Source of the DNA: Comamonadaceae bacterium
GTDB taxonomy: Bacteria; Pseudomonadota; Gammaproteobacteria; Burkholderiales; Burkholderiaceae_C
Length of the DNA stretch: 16,990 bases
Reading direction: 5' to 3'
NCBI GenBank assembly: GCA_947454585.1
Contig: CANGML010000014.1
Coordinates: 1 to 16,990, forward strand
This document shows, in pieces, positions 1-7,086 of the stretch. Numbering within the stretch: position 1 is the first letter of the stretch; each line of letters opens with the position of its first letter. A program made the translations under genes and the position numbers. The notes under the pieces were generated by a model, which was not told the DNA's origin, searched no databases, and saw only the letters and a program-made list of their open reading frames with translations.

Positions 1-766
1 CCGACTCCTCCACCACATCGTCTGTGCTGTCCAAGATGTAGAAGTCTTCGCCTGCGCCTCCCCTCAAGGTGTCTGCACCATCACCACCGTCTAAGGTGTC
101 ATTACCGTCACCCCCCTCAAGGGTGTCATTACCTTTACCGCCGTCTAATCGGTTGTTACCACTATTGCCCGCGATGTAGTTGTTTAATTCATTGCCCGTG
201 CCGCTCAGGTTCGCTATGCCGTTGAGCAGCAACCTTTCTACGTTATCACGCAAGGTATAGGAAACACCCGCATTGATCGTGTCGATTCCAGAGCCCTGCG
301 AGGCTGCCTCCACCACCTGATCGTCTGCGTTATCCACGATGTAGAGGTCATTGCCAGTACCGCCAAGCATCAAGTCGGCACCCGCACCACCATCGAGGGT
401 GTCATCACCTGCACCACCAAGGAGGAAGTTATTGACAAGATTGCCCGTAATATAGTTGTTCGAACCATTACCTTGGCCAAGGAACGCCATGCCTGTGAGC
501 TTCAAGTTCTCCACGTTCTCCACTAAAGTGAACGACACACTCGACTGGACCGTATCGGTTCCTGAGTTGACCGCCTCCTGCACTAGATCGCCTGTGTTGT
601 CCACAATGTAGAAGTCGTTGCCAGAACCGCCAAACATGCCGTCTGCACCGGCACCACCGTCTAGCGTGTCATCACCATCGGCACCGACAAGCATGTCATC
701 ACCTGCACCGCCATCTAATCGGTTGTTGGCGCTGTTGCCGAAGATAAAGTCGTTGCCAGAACCACC
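1..766 (-). repeat. RTX calcium-binding repeat region, three modules
   Basis: The C-terminal part of the metalloprotease is built of repeating modules of about 92-98 residues. Module 1 runs from 724 down to 431, module 2 from 430 to 155, and module 3 from 154 to the edge; a first partial repeat begins at 766. Each module has two to four GGxGxDxL nonapeptides, then a YIVDN..D.V.EA segment, then a V-S-x-T-L...N-V-E-x-L-x-L beta-rich segment, and ends in GNxxNNYIxGN. Modules 1 and 3 open with nearly identical DNA coding for NRLDGG (709-724 and 139-154). Such arrays fold as Ca2+-bound parallel beta rolls outside the cell. Confidence 0.88.
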
Positions 767-1669
767 AGAAGCGTTTTCAATGACGACACCATTGGCGATG
801 GTGAATGCGGAACCAACCGAGCGACCAGAGGCGTCTCTCAGGTAGCTCACAACACCGCCGCCGGTTGGCGACTCGTCAAGTGTGGCAGCCTGTAGGCTAA
901 TGAACGCATTGCACGTCCCGCTATAGCTGATGCTGTCTTGACCGCCGTTGTCCCAAATGCATTGGATTGAACGACTCATTTCGTTCAATTCGTAGTTGTT
1001 GTTGCCCAAGCCCGTGGTCTGGTTCTTGCCGTACATCAATTGCAAGGCTGCGATATCAAAGGCCATCGGTCCAACGGGGCTTAATTCGCCACTGTCACGG
1101 TGGGGGTTATAAGCCATGACTGAATATACAACTTGATTTAAGCCATAGTGACCGATGTTATGTTCCTCGCCATTTGCCCCAGGAAATCCGAACGAATGAT
1201 CCAAGCCCAGTGCATGGCCGACCTCATGTACGAGCAAATAATAAGAATCTCTACCAGGTATTGGAAGGCCGATGGCTGGGGCGGCAAAAGCTGTCTCGAC
1301 TTGGCGTTGAAGAGCTCCAGGCATATATGACGACCCACGTGTAGTATTGTCCAAATTTGTCTTCATGCTCAACACAATATTGGCTTGGTTGACAGATCCA
1401 GTTTCAGAAAAAGTGAGGTTGATGACGGACGCGTAAGCATCAAACACGTTGCGCATGGCGTTCTTCTGAATTGGAATCCAACGCTCGTTGCCAAATTCAC
1501 TGAAGTCTCTGTGTCGAGTGTCGGTAAATTGAGTGTCGGTAAAGTTGTAAGTGAGGACTTGAGGCTGACTTGGATCGGGCCAATTCCAATGACCGATTGC
1601 AAGAGTTCGAAGATAAGGGTTATCTCCGCGGTAACTAAAAGCGGTGCCATAAGGGATGTTGTTGGCCAT
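1..1669 (-). CDS. Serralysin-like M10 zinc metalloprotease with RTX repeats (3' end cut by window)
   Basis: Likely secreted, calcium-binding zinc endopeptidase. Reading the minus strand from ATG 1667-1669 gives 556 codons open to the window edge. The zinc site HEVGHALGLDH is at residues 148-158 (H148, E149, H152, H158) and the Met-turn SVMAY has M185 and the Tyr187 expected of serralysins. Further on, an IWDNGGQDSISYSG stretch near residues 238-251 matches the start of the Peptidase M10 C-terminal domain. From residue 302 onward Gly/Asp-rich GGxGxD-type repeats bind Ca2+ in family members. There is no N-terminal signal peptide or obvious long propeptide, which fits type I (ABC transporter) secretion through a C-terminal signal that would lie outside the window. 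The start is supported by GAGGAG six bases upstream. Two Cys (237 and 253) are unusual for RTX exoproteins. Family assignment is firm; substrate and the secretion partner are unknown. Confidence 0.9.
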   Translation of the reverse strand, partial: MANNIPYGTAFSYRGDNPYLRTLAIGHWNWPDPSQPQVLTYNFTDTQFTDTRHRDFSEFGNERWIPIQKNAMRNVFDAYASVINLTFSETGSVNQANIVLSMKTNLDNTTRGSSYMPGALQRQVETAFAAPAIGLPIPGRDSYYLLVHEVGHALGLDHSFGFPGANGEEHNIGHYGLNQVVYSVMAYNPHRDSGELSPVGPMAFDIAALQLMYGKNQTTGLGNNNYELNEMSRSIQCIWDNGGQDSISYSGTCNAFISLQAATLDESPTGGGVVSYLRDASGRSVGSAFTIANGVVIENASGGSGNDFIFGNSANNRLDGGAGDDMLVGADGDDTLDGGAGADGMFGGSGNDFYIVDNTGDLVQEAVNSGTDTVQSSVSFTLVENVENLKLTGMAFLGQGNGSNNYITGNLVNNFLLGGAGDDTLDGGAGADLMLGGTGNDLYIVDNADDQVVEAASQGSGIDTINAGVSYTLRDNVERLLLNGIANLSGTGNELNNYIAGNSGNNRLDGGKGNDTLEGGDGNDTLDGGDGADTLRGGAGEDFYILDSTDDVVEES

Positions 1670-1675
1670 TTAAAA

Positions 1676-1681
1676 CTCCTC
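1676..1681 (-). promoter_or_regulatory. Shine-Dalgarno of the metalloprotease gene
   Basis: On the minus strand GAGGAG lies six bases before ATG 1667-1669. It is the best ribosome site in the region and fixes the start of the metalloprotease. Confidence 0.75.
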
Positions 1682-1746
1682 AAGGGTTGATGGAACGGGA
1701 ATCTCGATTGCCTGCAGCCGCAGCAAGCAACCATTGAATAATTACC

Positions 1747-1779
1747 TTGATACTAATAATTAAAATTCTATAGTATCAA
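1747..1779. promoter_or_regulatory. AT-rich 9-bp inverted repeat with symmetrical promoter-like hexamers
   Basis: TTGATACTA (1747-1755) and TAGTATCAA (1771-1779) are perfect inverted repeats separated by 15 bases. On the minus strand TTGATA (1774-1779) and TAGTAT (1750-1755) sit 18 bp apart as candidate -35 and -10 boxes, which would start a transcript near 1743 with a leader of about 74 nt before the metalloprotease. By symmetry the same pair can be read on the plus strand (1747-1752 and 1771-1776). The surrounding bases 1740-1797 are far richer in AT than the rest of the window. An operator overlapping a promoter is the simplest reading; no regulator can be named. A terminator is less likely, as no T-tract follows either arm. 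Confidence 0.4.
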
Positions 1780-1781
1780 AG

Positions 1782-1793
1782 TATTAATTAATA
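1782..1793. repeat. 12-bp perfect AT palindrome
   Basis: TATTAATTAATA is a perfect palindrome three bases to the right of the larger inverted repeat. It lies upstream of the candidate metalloprotease promoter and downstream of the dedA stop. It may be a second protein-binding site or an upstream promoter element, or just a by-product of the AT-rich composition. Confidence 0.35.
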
Positions 1794-1816
1794 TACCCAT
1801 CCCACCAGAGGAAACC

Positions 1817-2464
1817 CTAGGTCTTTCGCGAAGCCCTCCAAGAACCAAAAATGGCCAAAGCGCTGGGCACCAAGATCAAGCCCCAGATGATTTTTTCTAA
1901 ATTGGCTTTCACCCACGGGATGTTGCCAAAGAAATAACCGGCCGTGACGATACCGCCCACCCACAGGGCGCCGCCCGTGATGTCGTAGAAGGTGAACTTG
2001 CGCCGCGTCATCTGCGCCACACCTGCGACGAATGGGGCGAAGGTCCTGACAAAGGGCATAAAGCGGGCAGCCACGAGAGTCACACCACCGTAGCGTTCGT
2101 AAAACGCATGGGCTTGGTCAAAGGCGCGGCGGTTGAAAAATTGGGAGTCCTCCCACGCAAACACCTTAGGACCAAAGAAGCGGCCAATGGTGTAGTTGGT
2201 TTGGTTGCCGGCCACAGCGGCCGTGAACAACAAGGCGACAGACAAACCATAGTCCATCAGCCCCACACCGCACATGGCCCCCACCACAAACAGCAGCGAG
2301 TCGCCAGGCAAGAACGGCATGACAACCAGCCCTGTCTCCACAAAAATGATGAGAAACAACAGGGCATAAACCCATATGCCATAGCTTTGTACAAAGCCCT
2401 CGATGTAGCGGTCGATGTGCAGGATGAAGTCCAAGAGAAGGGTGATGTATTCCATAAATTGCAT
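1817..2464 (-). CDS. DedA-family (VTT/SNARE-associated domain) inner-membrane protein
   Basis: A 215-residue integral membrane protein of the DedA family, which is tied to membrane homeostasis, proton-dependent transport and in some members lipid-carrier flipping. Hydrophobic segments occupy about residues 29-49, 58-84, 142-165 and 170-210. Acidic residues E43 (VETG) and D55 (LPGDS), and arginines R134 and R140 in RFMPFVRTFAP, keep the spacing of the essential E39, D51, R130 and R136 of E. coli YqjA with a constant offset of four. I chose ATG 2462-2464 because AGAGG lies eight bases before it; the next in-frame ATG (2453-2455, MEYI) is a possible alternative. Upstream in-frame codons reach 2737, but they run antisense through mutL and are not credible. 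The start is only 24 bp from the divergent mutL start. Exact substrate is unknown. Confidence 0.88.
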   Translation of the reverse strand: MQFMEYITLLLDFILHIDRYIEGFVQSYGIWVYALLFLIIFVETGLVVMPFLPGDSLLFVVGAMCGVGLMDYGLSVALLFTAAVAGNQTNYTIGRFFGPKVFAWEDSQFFNRRAFDQAHAFYERYGGVTLVAARFMPFVRTFAPFVAGVAQMTRRKFTFYDITGGALWVGGIVTAGYFFGNIPWVKANLEKIIWGLILVPSALAIFGSWRASRKT

Positions 2465-2488
2465 TATCCCTGCCTCTAAAATGGGTGC

Positions 2489-4372
2489 GTGCATCCTGCA
2501 ACCCAACCCCCACGCGCCATCCGCGAACTCCCCGATGAACTGATCAGCCAAATCGCCGCAGGCGAGGTGGTAGAACGCCCCGCCTCGGTAGTGCGTGAAC
2601 TGGTGGACAACGCGCTCGACGCGGGCGCCACGCAAATCACCCTGCGCTTGTTGGCGGGGGGTGTACGTCTGATCAGCGTGGAAGACAACGGCGTGGGTAT
2701 CCCTGCCGCCGAATTGCCGGTGGCGTTGAAGCGCCATGCCACCAGCAAAATTACCAGCCTGAGCGAGCTCGAGTCAGTGGGCACCATGGGCTTTCGTGGG
2801 GAGGCGCTAGCGGCGATTCACTCGGTGTCTGAGCTCTCGGTGCTGTCACGCACCGCGTCTCAAGACAGCGCCATGCTGCTGGAGGGCCGCAGCGGCGAGC
2901 TGCAACCTGCCGCACGCGCGCCAGGTACTACGGTGGAAGTCAAAGAGCTGTTCTACAGCACGCCTGCACGGCGCAAGTTTTTAAAAACCGACAACACCGA
3001 ATTGGCGCATTGTGTAGAAGCGGTGCGCCGCCACGCCCTCACCCGCCCCGAGGTGGGCTTTGCCATATGGCATGAGGGCAAGCTGGTCGAGCAGTGGCGT
3101 GCGCAAACGATCGATCTCACCTCGGGCGAAGACGTGAACGCACAACGCATGAGCGCCCTGGGTCGTCGCTTGGCCGATGTGTTGGGCGATGATTTTTTAG
3201 ACAACTCCGTGGCGGTGCACTACCAATCAGGCCACGTCACCGTGGTGGGACGTGCGGGCATTCCAGACGCGGCGCGCTCGCGGGCCGATCACCAATTTGC
3301 CTATGTGAACGGTCGCTATGTGCGTGACAAAGTCATCACCCATGCCGCACGCAGCGCCTACGAAGACGTGCTGCACGGCCACCGCCAGCCCATCTATGCG
3401 CTGTACGTCGAGATTGACCCCACGCGTGTGGATGTCAACGTCCACCCCACCAAGATTGAGGTGCGTTTCCGTGATGGCCGCGAGGTGCACCAGGCGGTGC
3501 GCCACGCGGTAGAAAACGCCTTGGCTGTGCCACGCGCCAACATGCTGATGGCCAACGCCCTGCAACACCATGAACTGCCGATGACGGGCACCGCGTGGCC
3601 CCCTGCCAATTGGCAGCAAACACCTATGCCTTTGGCCGGTTCGCGCGTGTCTGACTTGAGTGCCCTGTGGCAGCCTACAACGCGCACATCGCTTGCCGCT
3701 GAGGAACACAACACGCCAAGCGTTGCCCCCAGTGCCTTCAATGCAGCACCTTCACCTGCTCCATCCTTGCAAGAAGCGGCCCCCGAGACGTGGCCTTTGG
3801 GCAAAGCCATGGCCCAGCTGCACGGCGTCTACATCTTGGCTGAAAACGCGCAAGGTTTGGTGCTGGTCGATATGCATGCTGCACACGAGCGCATCGTGTA
3901 CGAGCAACTCAAAACCCAAATCGATGCGCAGCACCTGAGTAGCCAACCGCTGTTGATTCCGGCCACCTTTACGGCCACCGCGCAAGAGGTGGCGACAGCC
4001 GAGGCCTGCGAACAAGCGCTGCATGAATTGGGCTTAGAAATCTCTACCCTCTCGAGCAAAACCTTGGCCGTGCGTGCCGTGCCCAGCACCTTGGCACAAG
4101 GCGATGCGGTGGCTTTGGCGCGCAGTGTGTTGGCTGAACTGTCGCAACACGACGCCAGCACGGTGGTACAGCGCGCCCGCAACGAGCTGTTGGCCACCAT
4201 GGCTTGCCATGGCGCGGTGCGTGCCAACCGCAAACTCACGATTGATGAGATGAATGCTTTGCTGCGCCAAATGGAAGTGACCGAGCGCTCCGACCAATGC
4301 AACCACGGACGTCCCACCTGGCGACAACTCACGATGCGTGAACTCGACGCGCTATTTTTGCGCGGGCGTTGA
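2489..4372 (+). CDS. mutL: DNA mismatch repair protein MutL (endonuclease-motif type)
   Basis: MutL links mismatch recognition by MutS to strand incision and excision. The 627-residue product has an N-terminal GHKL ATPase: ELVDNALDAG with E37 and N41, DNGVGI at 66-71, and GFRGEAL at 101-107. A Pro/Ala-rich linker of about 100 residues (roughly 345-440) joins it to the C-terminal dimerisation domain. That domain keeps the metal-site motifs of nicking MutL proteins: DMHAAHERIVYE at 461-472 (form DxHAxxExxxxE), ACHGAVRAN at 572-580, CNHGRP at 604-609, and FLR at 623-625. E. coli MutL lacks these; Neisseria MutL has the same DMHA variant and nicks DNA. The start is GTG 2489; an in-frame TAA at 2477 rules out any earlier one and no strong Shine-Dalgarno is seen. 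Its stop overlaps the next gene by one base. Confidence 0.97.
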   Translation: MHPATQPPRAIRELPDELISQIAAGEVVERPASVVRELVDNALDAGATQITLRLLAGGVRLISVEDNGVGIPAAELPVALKRHATSKITSLSELESVGTMGFRGEALAAIHSVSELSVLSRTASQDSAMLLEGRSGELQPAARAPGTTVEVKELFYSTPARRKFLKTDNTELAHCVEAVRRHALTRPEVGFAIWHEGKLVEQWRAQTIDLTSGEDVNAQRMSALGRRLADVLGDDFLDNSVAVHYQSGHVTVVGRAGIPDAARSRADHQFAYVNGRYVRDKVITHAARSAYEDVLHGHRQPIYALYVEIDPTRVDVNVHPTKIEVRFRDGREVHQAVRHAVENALAVPRANMLMANALQHHELPMTGTAWPPANWQQTPMPLAGSRVSDLSALWQPTTRTSLAAEEHNTPSVAPSAFNAAPSPAPSLQEAAPETWPLGKAMAQLHGVYILAENAQGLVLVDMHAAHERIVYEQLKTQIDAQHLSSQPLLIPATFTATAQEVATAEACEQALHELGLEISTLSSKTLAVRAVPSTLAQGDAVALARSVLAELSQHDASTVVQRARNELLATMACHGAVRANRKLTIDEMNALLRQMEVTERSDQCNHGRPTWRQLTMRELDALFLRGR

Positions 4373-5559
4373 TGTCGCCCAGCCTGATCATTGTGTTGCT
4401 GTCCCTGCTGCTCGGCATGCAGCCGATGGCTACCGATTTGTATTTGCCAGCGCTACCGGCAATCAAGCTGGAATTTGGCGCTGCTTTGTCTCAGGTGCAA
4501 CTCACCTTAAGTGCCATGTTGTTGGCCTTTGGTATGTCGCAACTGTTCTGGGGCCCGCTGTCCGACCGATTTGGTCGACGTCCGATTTTGTTGTGGGGTA
4601 TTGCCACCTTTACCTTAGCGGGCTTGGGTTGCGTCATGTCCAACAGCATGCAAGAACTGATCGTGTGGCGCGCCTTGCAAGGCGCAGCCATGGGGGCGGT
4701 GGTGATGTGCGCGCGGGCCATCGTGCGCGATCTGTACACCCCTGAAACAGGTGCGGGCGTGATGTCCAAGGCACTCACCGGTCTGGGTCTGTTGGCCTGT
4801 GGCAGTGCGCCCTTAGGCGGTTTACTCACCAACCTTTTCAGCTGGCACGCCGCCATGATGTTGATCGTAGGCTATGGCACGGTGGCGCTAGCGTTGGTCG
4901 CTTGGAAATTCGAAGAAACGGTGCAGCGCAAAAATCCACAAGCCTTGCAAGCCCGCGTGCTTGTCAACACGTGGTGGCACATCCTCAAACATCCCACCTT
5001 CGTGGCATTCACCTGCGTCTCGGTGGGTACCTATGGCGGTTTGTTCACGTTTTTGGCTTCTTCGTCTTTTGTTTTCATGGACGTGCTCGGTTTGACCCGC
5101 TGGCATTACAGCGGTCTGCTGTTCTCGATGTCTTTCACTTACATTCTGGGCACCGTTGTTTGCCGTCGTCTGTTGGTGCGTTTTGGGGTTCAAAAAACAG
5201 TGGCCATCGCCGCCCTTTTGACGCTCCTAGGGGGTGGACTGATGGCGCTCAACGCTTGGCTGGGGTGGCAGAGCGTGTTGAGTTTGATGGGGCCGTTTTA
5301 TCTGTATATCTTGGCGCACGGCATTCACCAACCCTGCGGGCAAAGTGGCGCTGTAGGCCCCTTTCCGAGAGCCGCAGGCGCAGCCTCTGCCTTGGGTGGT
5401 TTTTTGATGATGGTGGCCGCCTTTGCCACGGGCTTGTGGTTGGGCACCGCCAAGGATGGTTCTGCGCTGCCCATGGCGCAGAGCATCGCTTTCTGGTCCG
5501 TCATCACCGCCCTCTCGGCCTGGGTGTTGGTGCAGCGCCGCGGAGGTCCGCGTGTCTGA
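4372..5559 (+). CDS. Bcr/CflA-family MFS multidrug/metabolite exporter
   Basis: A 395-residue major facilitator of the Bcr/CflA drug-resistance subfamily, expected to export small molecules across the inner membrane by proton antiport. It is hydrophobic throughout with about twelve membrane segments. DLYLPALP (22-29) at the end of helix 1 is the subfamily hallmark; [11 protein letters not shown] (61-71) is the MFS loop 2-3 motif [10 protein letters not shown] followed by R-A-I-V-R-D lies in helices 4-5 as in Bcr. ATG 4372-4374 overlaps the mutL stop as TGATG; TTG at 4369 is the only near alternative. Its own 3' end overlaps miaA by eight bases, so the three genes look translationally coupled. 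Substrate cannot be deduced: related proteins move bicyclomycin, sulfonamides, chloramphenicol or cysteine. Confidence 0.93.
   Translation: MSPSLIIVLLSLLLGMQPMATDLYLPALPAIKLEFGAALSQVQLTLSAMLLAFGMSQLFWGPLSDRFGRRPILLWGIATFTLAGLGCVMSNSMQELIVWRALQGAAMGAVVMCARAIVRDLYTPETGAGVMSKALTGLGLLACGSAPLGGLLTNLFSWHAAMMLIVGYGTVALALVAWKFEETVQRKNPQALQARVLVNTWWHILKHPTFVAFTCVSVGTYGGLFTFLASSSFVFMDVLGLTRWHYSGLLFSMSFTYILGTVVCRRLLVRFGVQKTVAIAALLTLLGGGLMALNAWLGWQSVLSLMGPFYLYILAHGIHQPCGQSGAVGPFPRAAGAASALGGFLMMVAAFATGLWLGTAKDGSALPMAQSIAFWSVITALSAWVLVQRRGGPRV
5542..5546 (+). promoter_or_regulatory. Shine-Dalgarno deciding the miaA GTG start
   Basis: GGAGG lies five bases before GTG 5552 and inside the end of the MFS exporter gene. 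It favours GTG 5552 over the upstream in-frame ATG at 5423 and over ATG 5588. Confidence 0.7.
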
Positions 5560-6544
5560 GTTGGCGCCTGGCTGGTCCGTGGATGCCATGGCCTTGGTCG
5601 GCCCCACGGCCAGCGGCAAAACGGCGGCAGCCTTGGCTATTGCACAACGCTGGCCCGTGGAGATCATCAGCATCGACTCGGCCTTGGTCTATCGCGGCAT
5701 GGACATTGGCACGGCGAAGCCCAGCGCCGACGAGCTAGCCCAAGTAAGACATCACCTGATTGATATACGCGACCCGCTGCATGCCTACAGCGCGGCTGAG
5801 TTCGCACGCGATGCCACGGCCTTGATGGCCGAGGTGCGCACTCGCGGCAAATTGCCGTTGCTGGTGGGGGGCACCATGCTCTACCTCAAGGCCTTGCGCG
5901 ATGGCATCGACGACTTGCCCACCGCACATCCCGCGCTGCGTGCAGAGATCGAACAACAAGCCATGACCTTGGGTTGGCCCGCGATGCATGCGGAGCTGGC
6001 CAAGGTCGACGCCGTCACTGCCGCACGACTGGCGCCCAACGACTCACAACGGATTTCGCGCGCCCTCGAAGTGTGGCGCGTGAGCGGCAAAGCTTTGTCG
6101 CAGTGGTTTGCTGAGAACCAAGCCTCGCGTGACGCACAAACCACACTGAACATGCCCCTGCTCTCGCTAGAGCCGCTGGACCGTGCGTGGCTGCATGCGC
6201 GCATTGCGCAGCGCTTTGAGTTGATGTTGGCGGGCGGATTCTTGGCTGAGGTGCAAGCCCTGCGAGCGCGAGGCGACTTGCATATTGACTTGCCCAGCAT
6301 GCGCTGTGTAGGCTATCGGCAAGCGTGGGCGTTGCTGGATTTGGCGCATGCCAGCGGGGCGACAGCTGAAAGCATCCTGCCCCAACTGCATGAACTGGGC
6401 GTGGCAGCCACACGCCAGTTGGCCAAACGGCAACTCACGTGGCTGCGTGGTATGGATGATCGCCTCGTTGTGCCTTGCGATGCACCCGATGCCTTGGCGC
6501 AAACACTGGCCGCCGTTCAGCGGTTTACTGCAAAGGCTCTTTGA
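5552..6544 (+). CDS. miaA: tRNA dimethylallyltransferase MiaA
   Basis: MiaA transfers a dimethylallyl group from DMAPP to N6 of A37 in tRNAs reading UNN codons, the first step towards ms2i6A; it acts in the cytoplasm. The 330-residue product is slightly longer than E. coli MiaA. It shows the P-loop GPTASGKT (17-24), the [20 protein letters not shown] block (38-57) with the conserved Asp42, HHLIDIRDP followed by [25 protein letters not shown] and the C-terminal [14 protein letters not shown]. The chosen start GTG 5552 has a GGAGG five bases upstream and overlaps the exporter stop by eight bases. In E. coli miaA also follows mutL, but directly; here an exporter gene lies between. The 3' end overlaps the convergent DUF1178 gene by 20 bp. 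Confidence 0.97.
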   Translation: MSELAPGWSVDAMALVGPTASGKTAAALAIAQRWPVEIISIDSALVYRGMDIGTAKPSADELAQVRHHLIDIRDPLHAYSAAEFARDATALMAEVRTRGKLPLLVGGTMLYLKALRDGIDDLPTAHPALRAEIEQQAMTLGWPAMHAELAKVDAVTAARLAPNDSQRISRALEVWRVSGKALSQWFAENQASRDAQTTLNMPLLSLEPLDRAWLHARIAQRFELMLAGGFLAEVQALRARGDLHIDLPSMRCVGYRQAWALLDLAHASGATAESILPQLHELGVAATRQLAKRQLTWLRGMDDRLVVPCDAPDALAQTLAAVQRFTAKAL

Positions 6545-7061
6545 GCGCGTTGGGCAGTGGCAAGGGCATGACGGCGATGCCCTCATCGATCAACGCTTCG
6601 GTTTCTTCAGCCGTAGCGTGACCGCGAATATTGCGCGACTCAGCTTCGCCGTAATGCATCTTGCGGGCTTCTTCAGGAAAACTTTTCCCCACATCTTCGG
6701 TGTTGGCCACCACATGGCGAACCATCTGGAGCCAGGCCGCTTGTAATTGGGCCGGTTCCAAGTTGGCCACATCTTGTAGGCTAGGTAAGGCAGGTGCAGG
6801 CAAAGCGGCTGAGGTGTTCGTGGCTTGGGTCCCGGTGACCGGTTCCTGCGCCTGGGTTGGGGCAGGTGCGCTTGCTTCAGGCTCGCCGCGTGAGGTGTTC
6901 AAGTTCAGGCGTGGCGCGCTGAGTTTTTTGGTCACCTGCGCATCACCACACATCGGGCACGACACCATGCCACGCGTGAGCTGGCTTTGGAAATCGTCTT
7001 CGGAACCAAACCAGCCTTCAAACACATGGTGTTGGCCACATTGAAGGTCTAGAACTTTCAT
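6525..7061 (-). CDS. DUF1178 family protein, putative zinc ribbon
   Basis: A 178-residue soluble protein of the uncharacterised DUF1178 family, common in alpha- and betaproteobacteria. It opens with MKVLDLQC and a HxFEGWFGS block typical of the family, followed by CPMC at 35-38; C8 or H11/H12 together with C35 and C38 could form a zinc site. A low-complexity Ala/Pro/Thr linker (about 58-97) separates this from a C-terminal helical half ending in [18 protein letters not shown] (about 140-157) and a short tail. Start ATG 7059-7061 has no clear Shine-Dalgarno. It begins 25 bp after the Nudix stop, so the two are probably cotranscribed. Function is not known; binding of nucleic acid or protein would be a guess. 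Confidence 0.9.
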   Translation of the reverse strand: MKVLDLQCGQHHVFEGWFGSEDDFQSQLTRGMVSCPMCGDAQVTKKLSAPRLNLNTSRGEPEASAPAPTQAQEPVTGTQATNTSAALPAPALPSLQDVANLEPAQLQAAWLQMVRHVVANTEDVGKSFPEEARKMHYGEAESRNIRGHATAEETEALIDEGIAVMPLPLPNALKEPLQ

Positions 7062-7086
7062 AACGGCGATTATCCCGCAGCTTGAC

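Noticed and set aside
1..766. Regular Gly/Asp-coding repeats as a possible CRISPR array or non-coding tandem repeat
   Set aside because: The frame is open throughout and encodes canonical RTX nonapeptides; spacing is set by protein modules, not by a fixed DNA repeat with spacers.
1369..1734. Minus-strand open frame of 121 codons at the metalloprotease start
   Set aside because: It reads another frame over the protease N-terminus; the correct frame gives the HExxH zinc motif and RTX repeats and has a good ribosome site.
2465..2737. N-terminal extension of the DedA protein
   Set aside because: The frame stays open, but the extension lies antisense within the conserved MutL ATPase region and lacks similarity to DedA proteins, which begin close to the first hydrophobic segment.
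4902..5738. Plus-strand open frame of 278 codons across the exporter/miaA joint
   Set aside because: It is an alternate frame of two firmly identified genes and is rich in Arg, Trp and His without any motif.
6564..6582. GGGCAT/ATGCCC inverted repeat shortly after miaA as a possible plus-strand terminator
   Set aside because: The stem is only six pairs with a seven-base loop and no T-run follows; it lies in coding sequence of the DUF1178 gene and may be chance.
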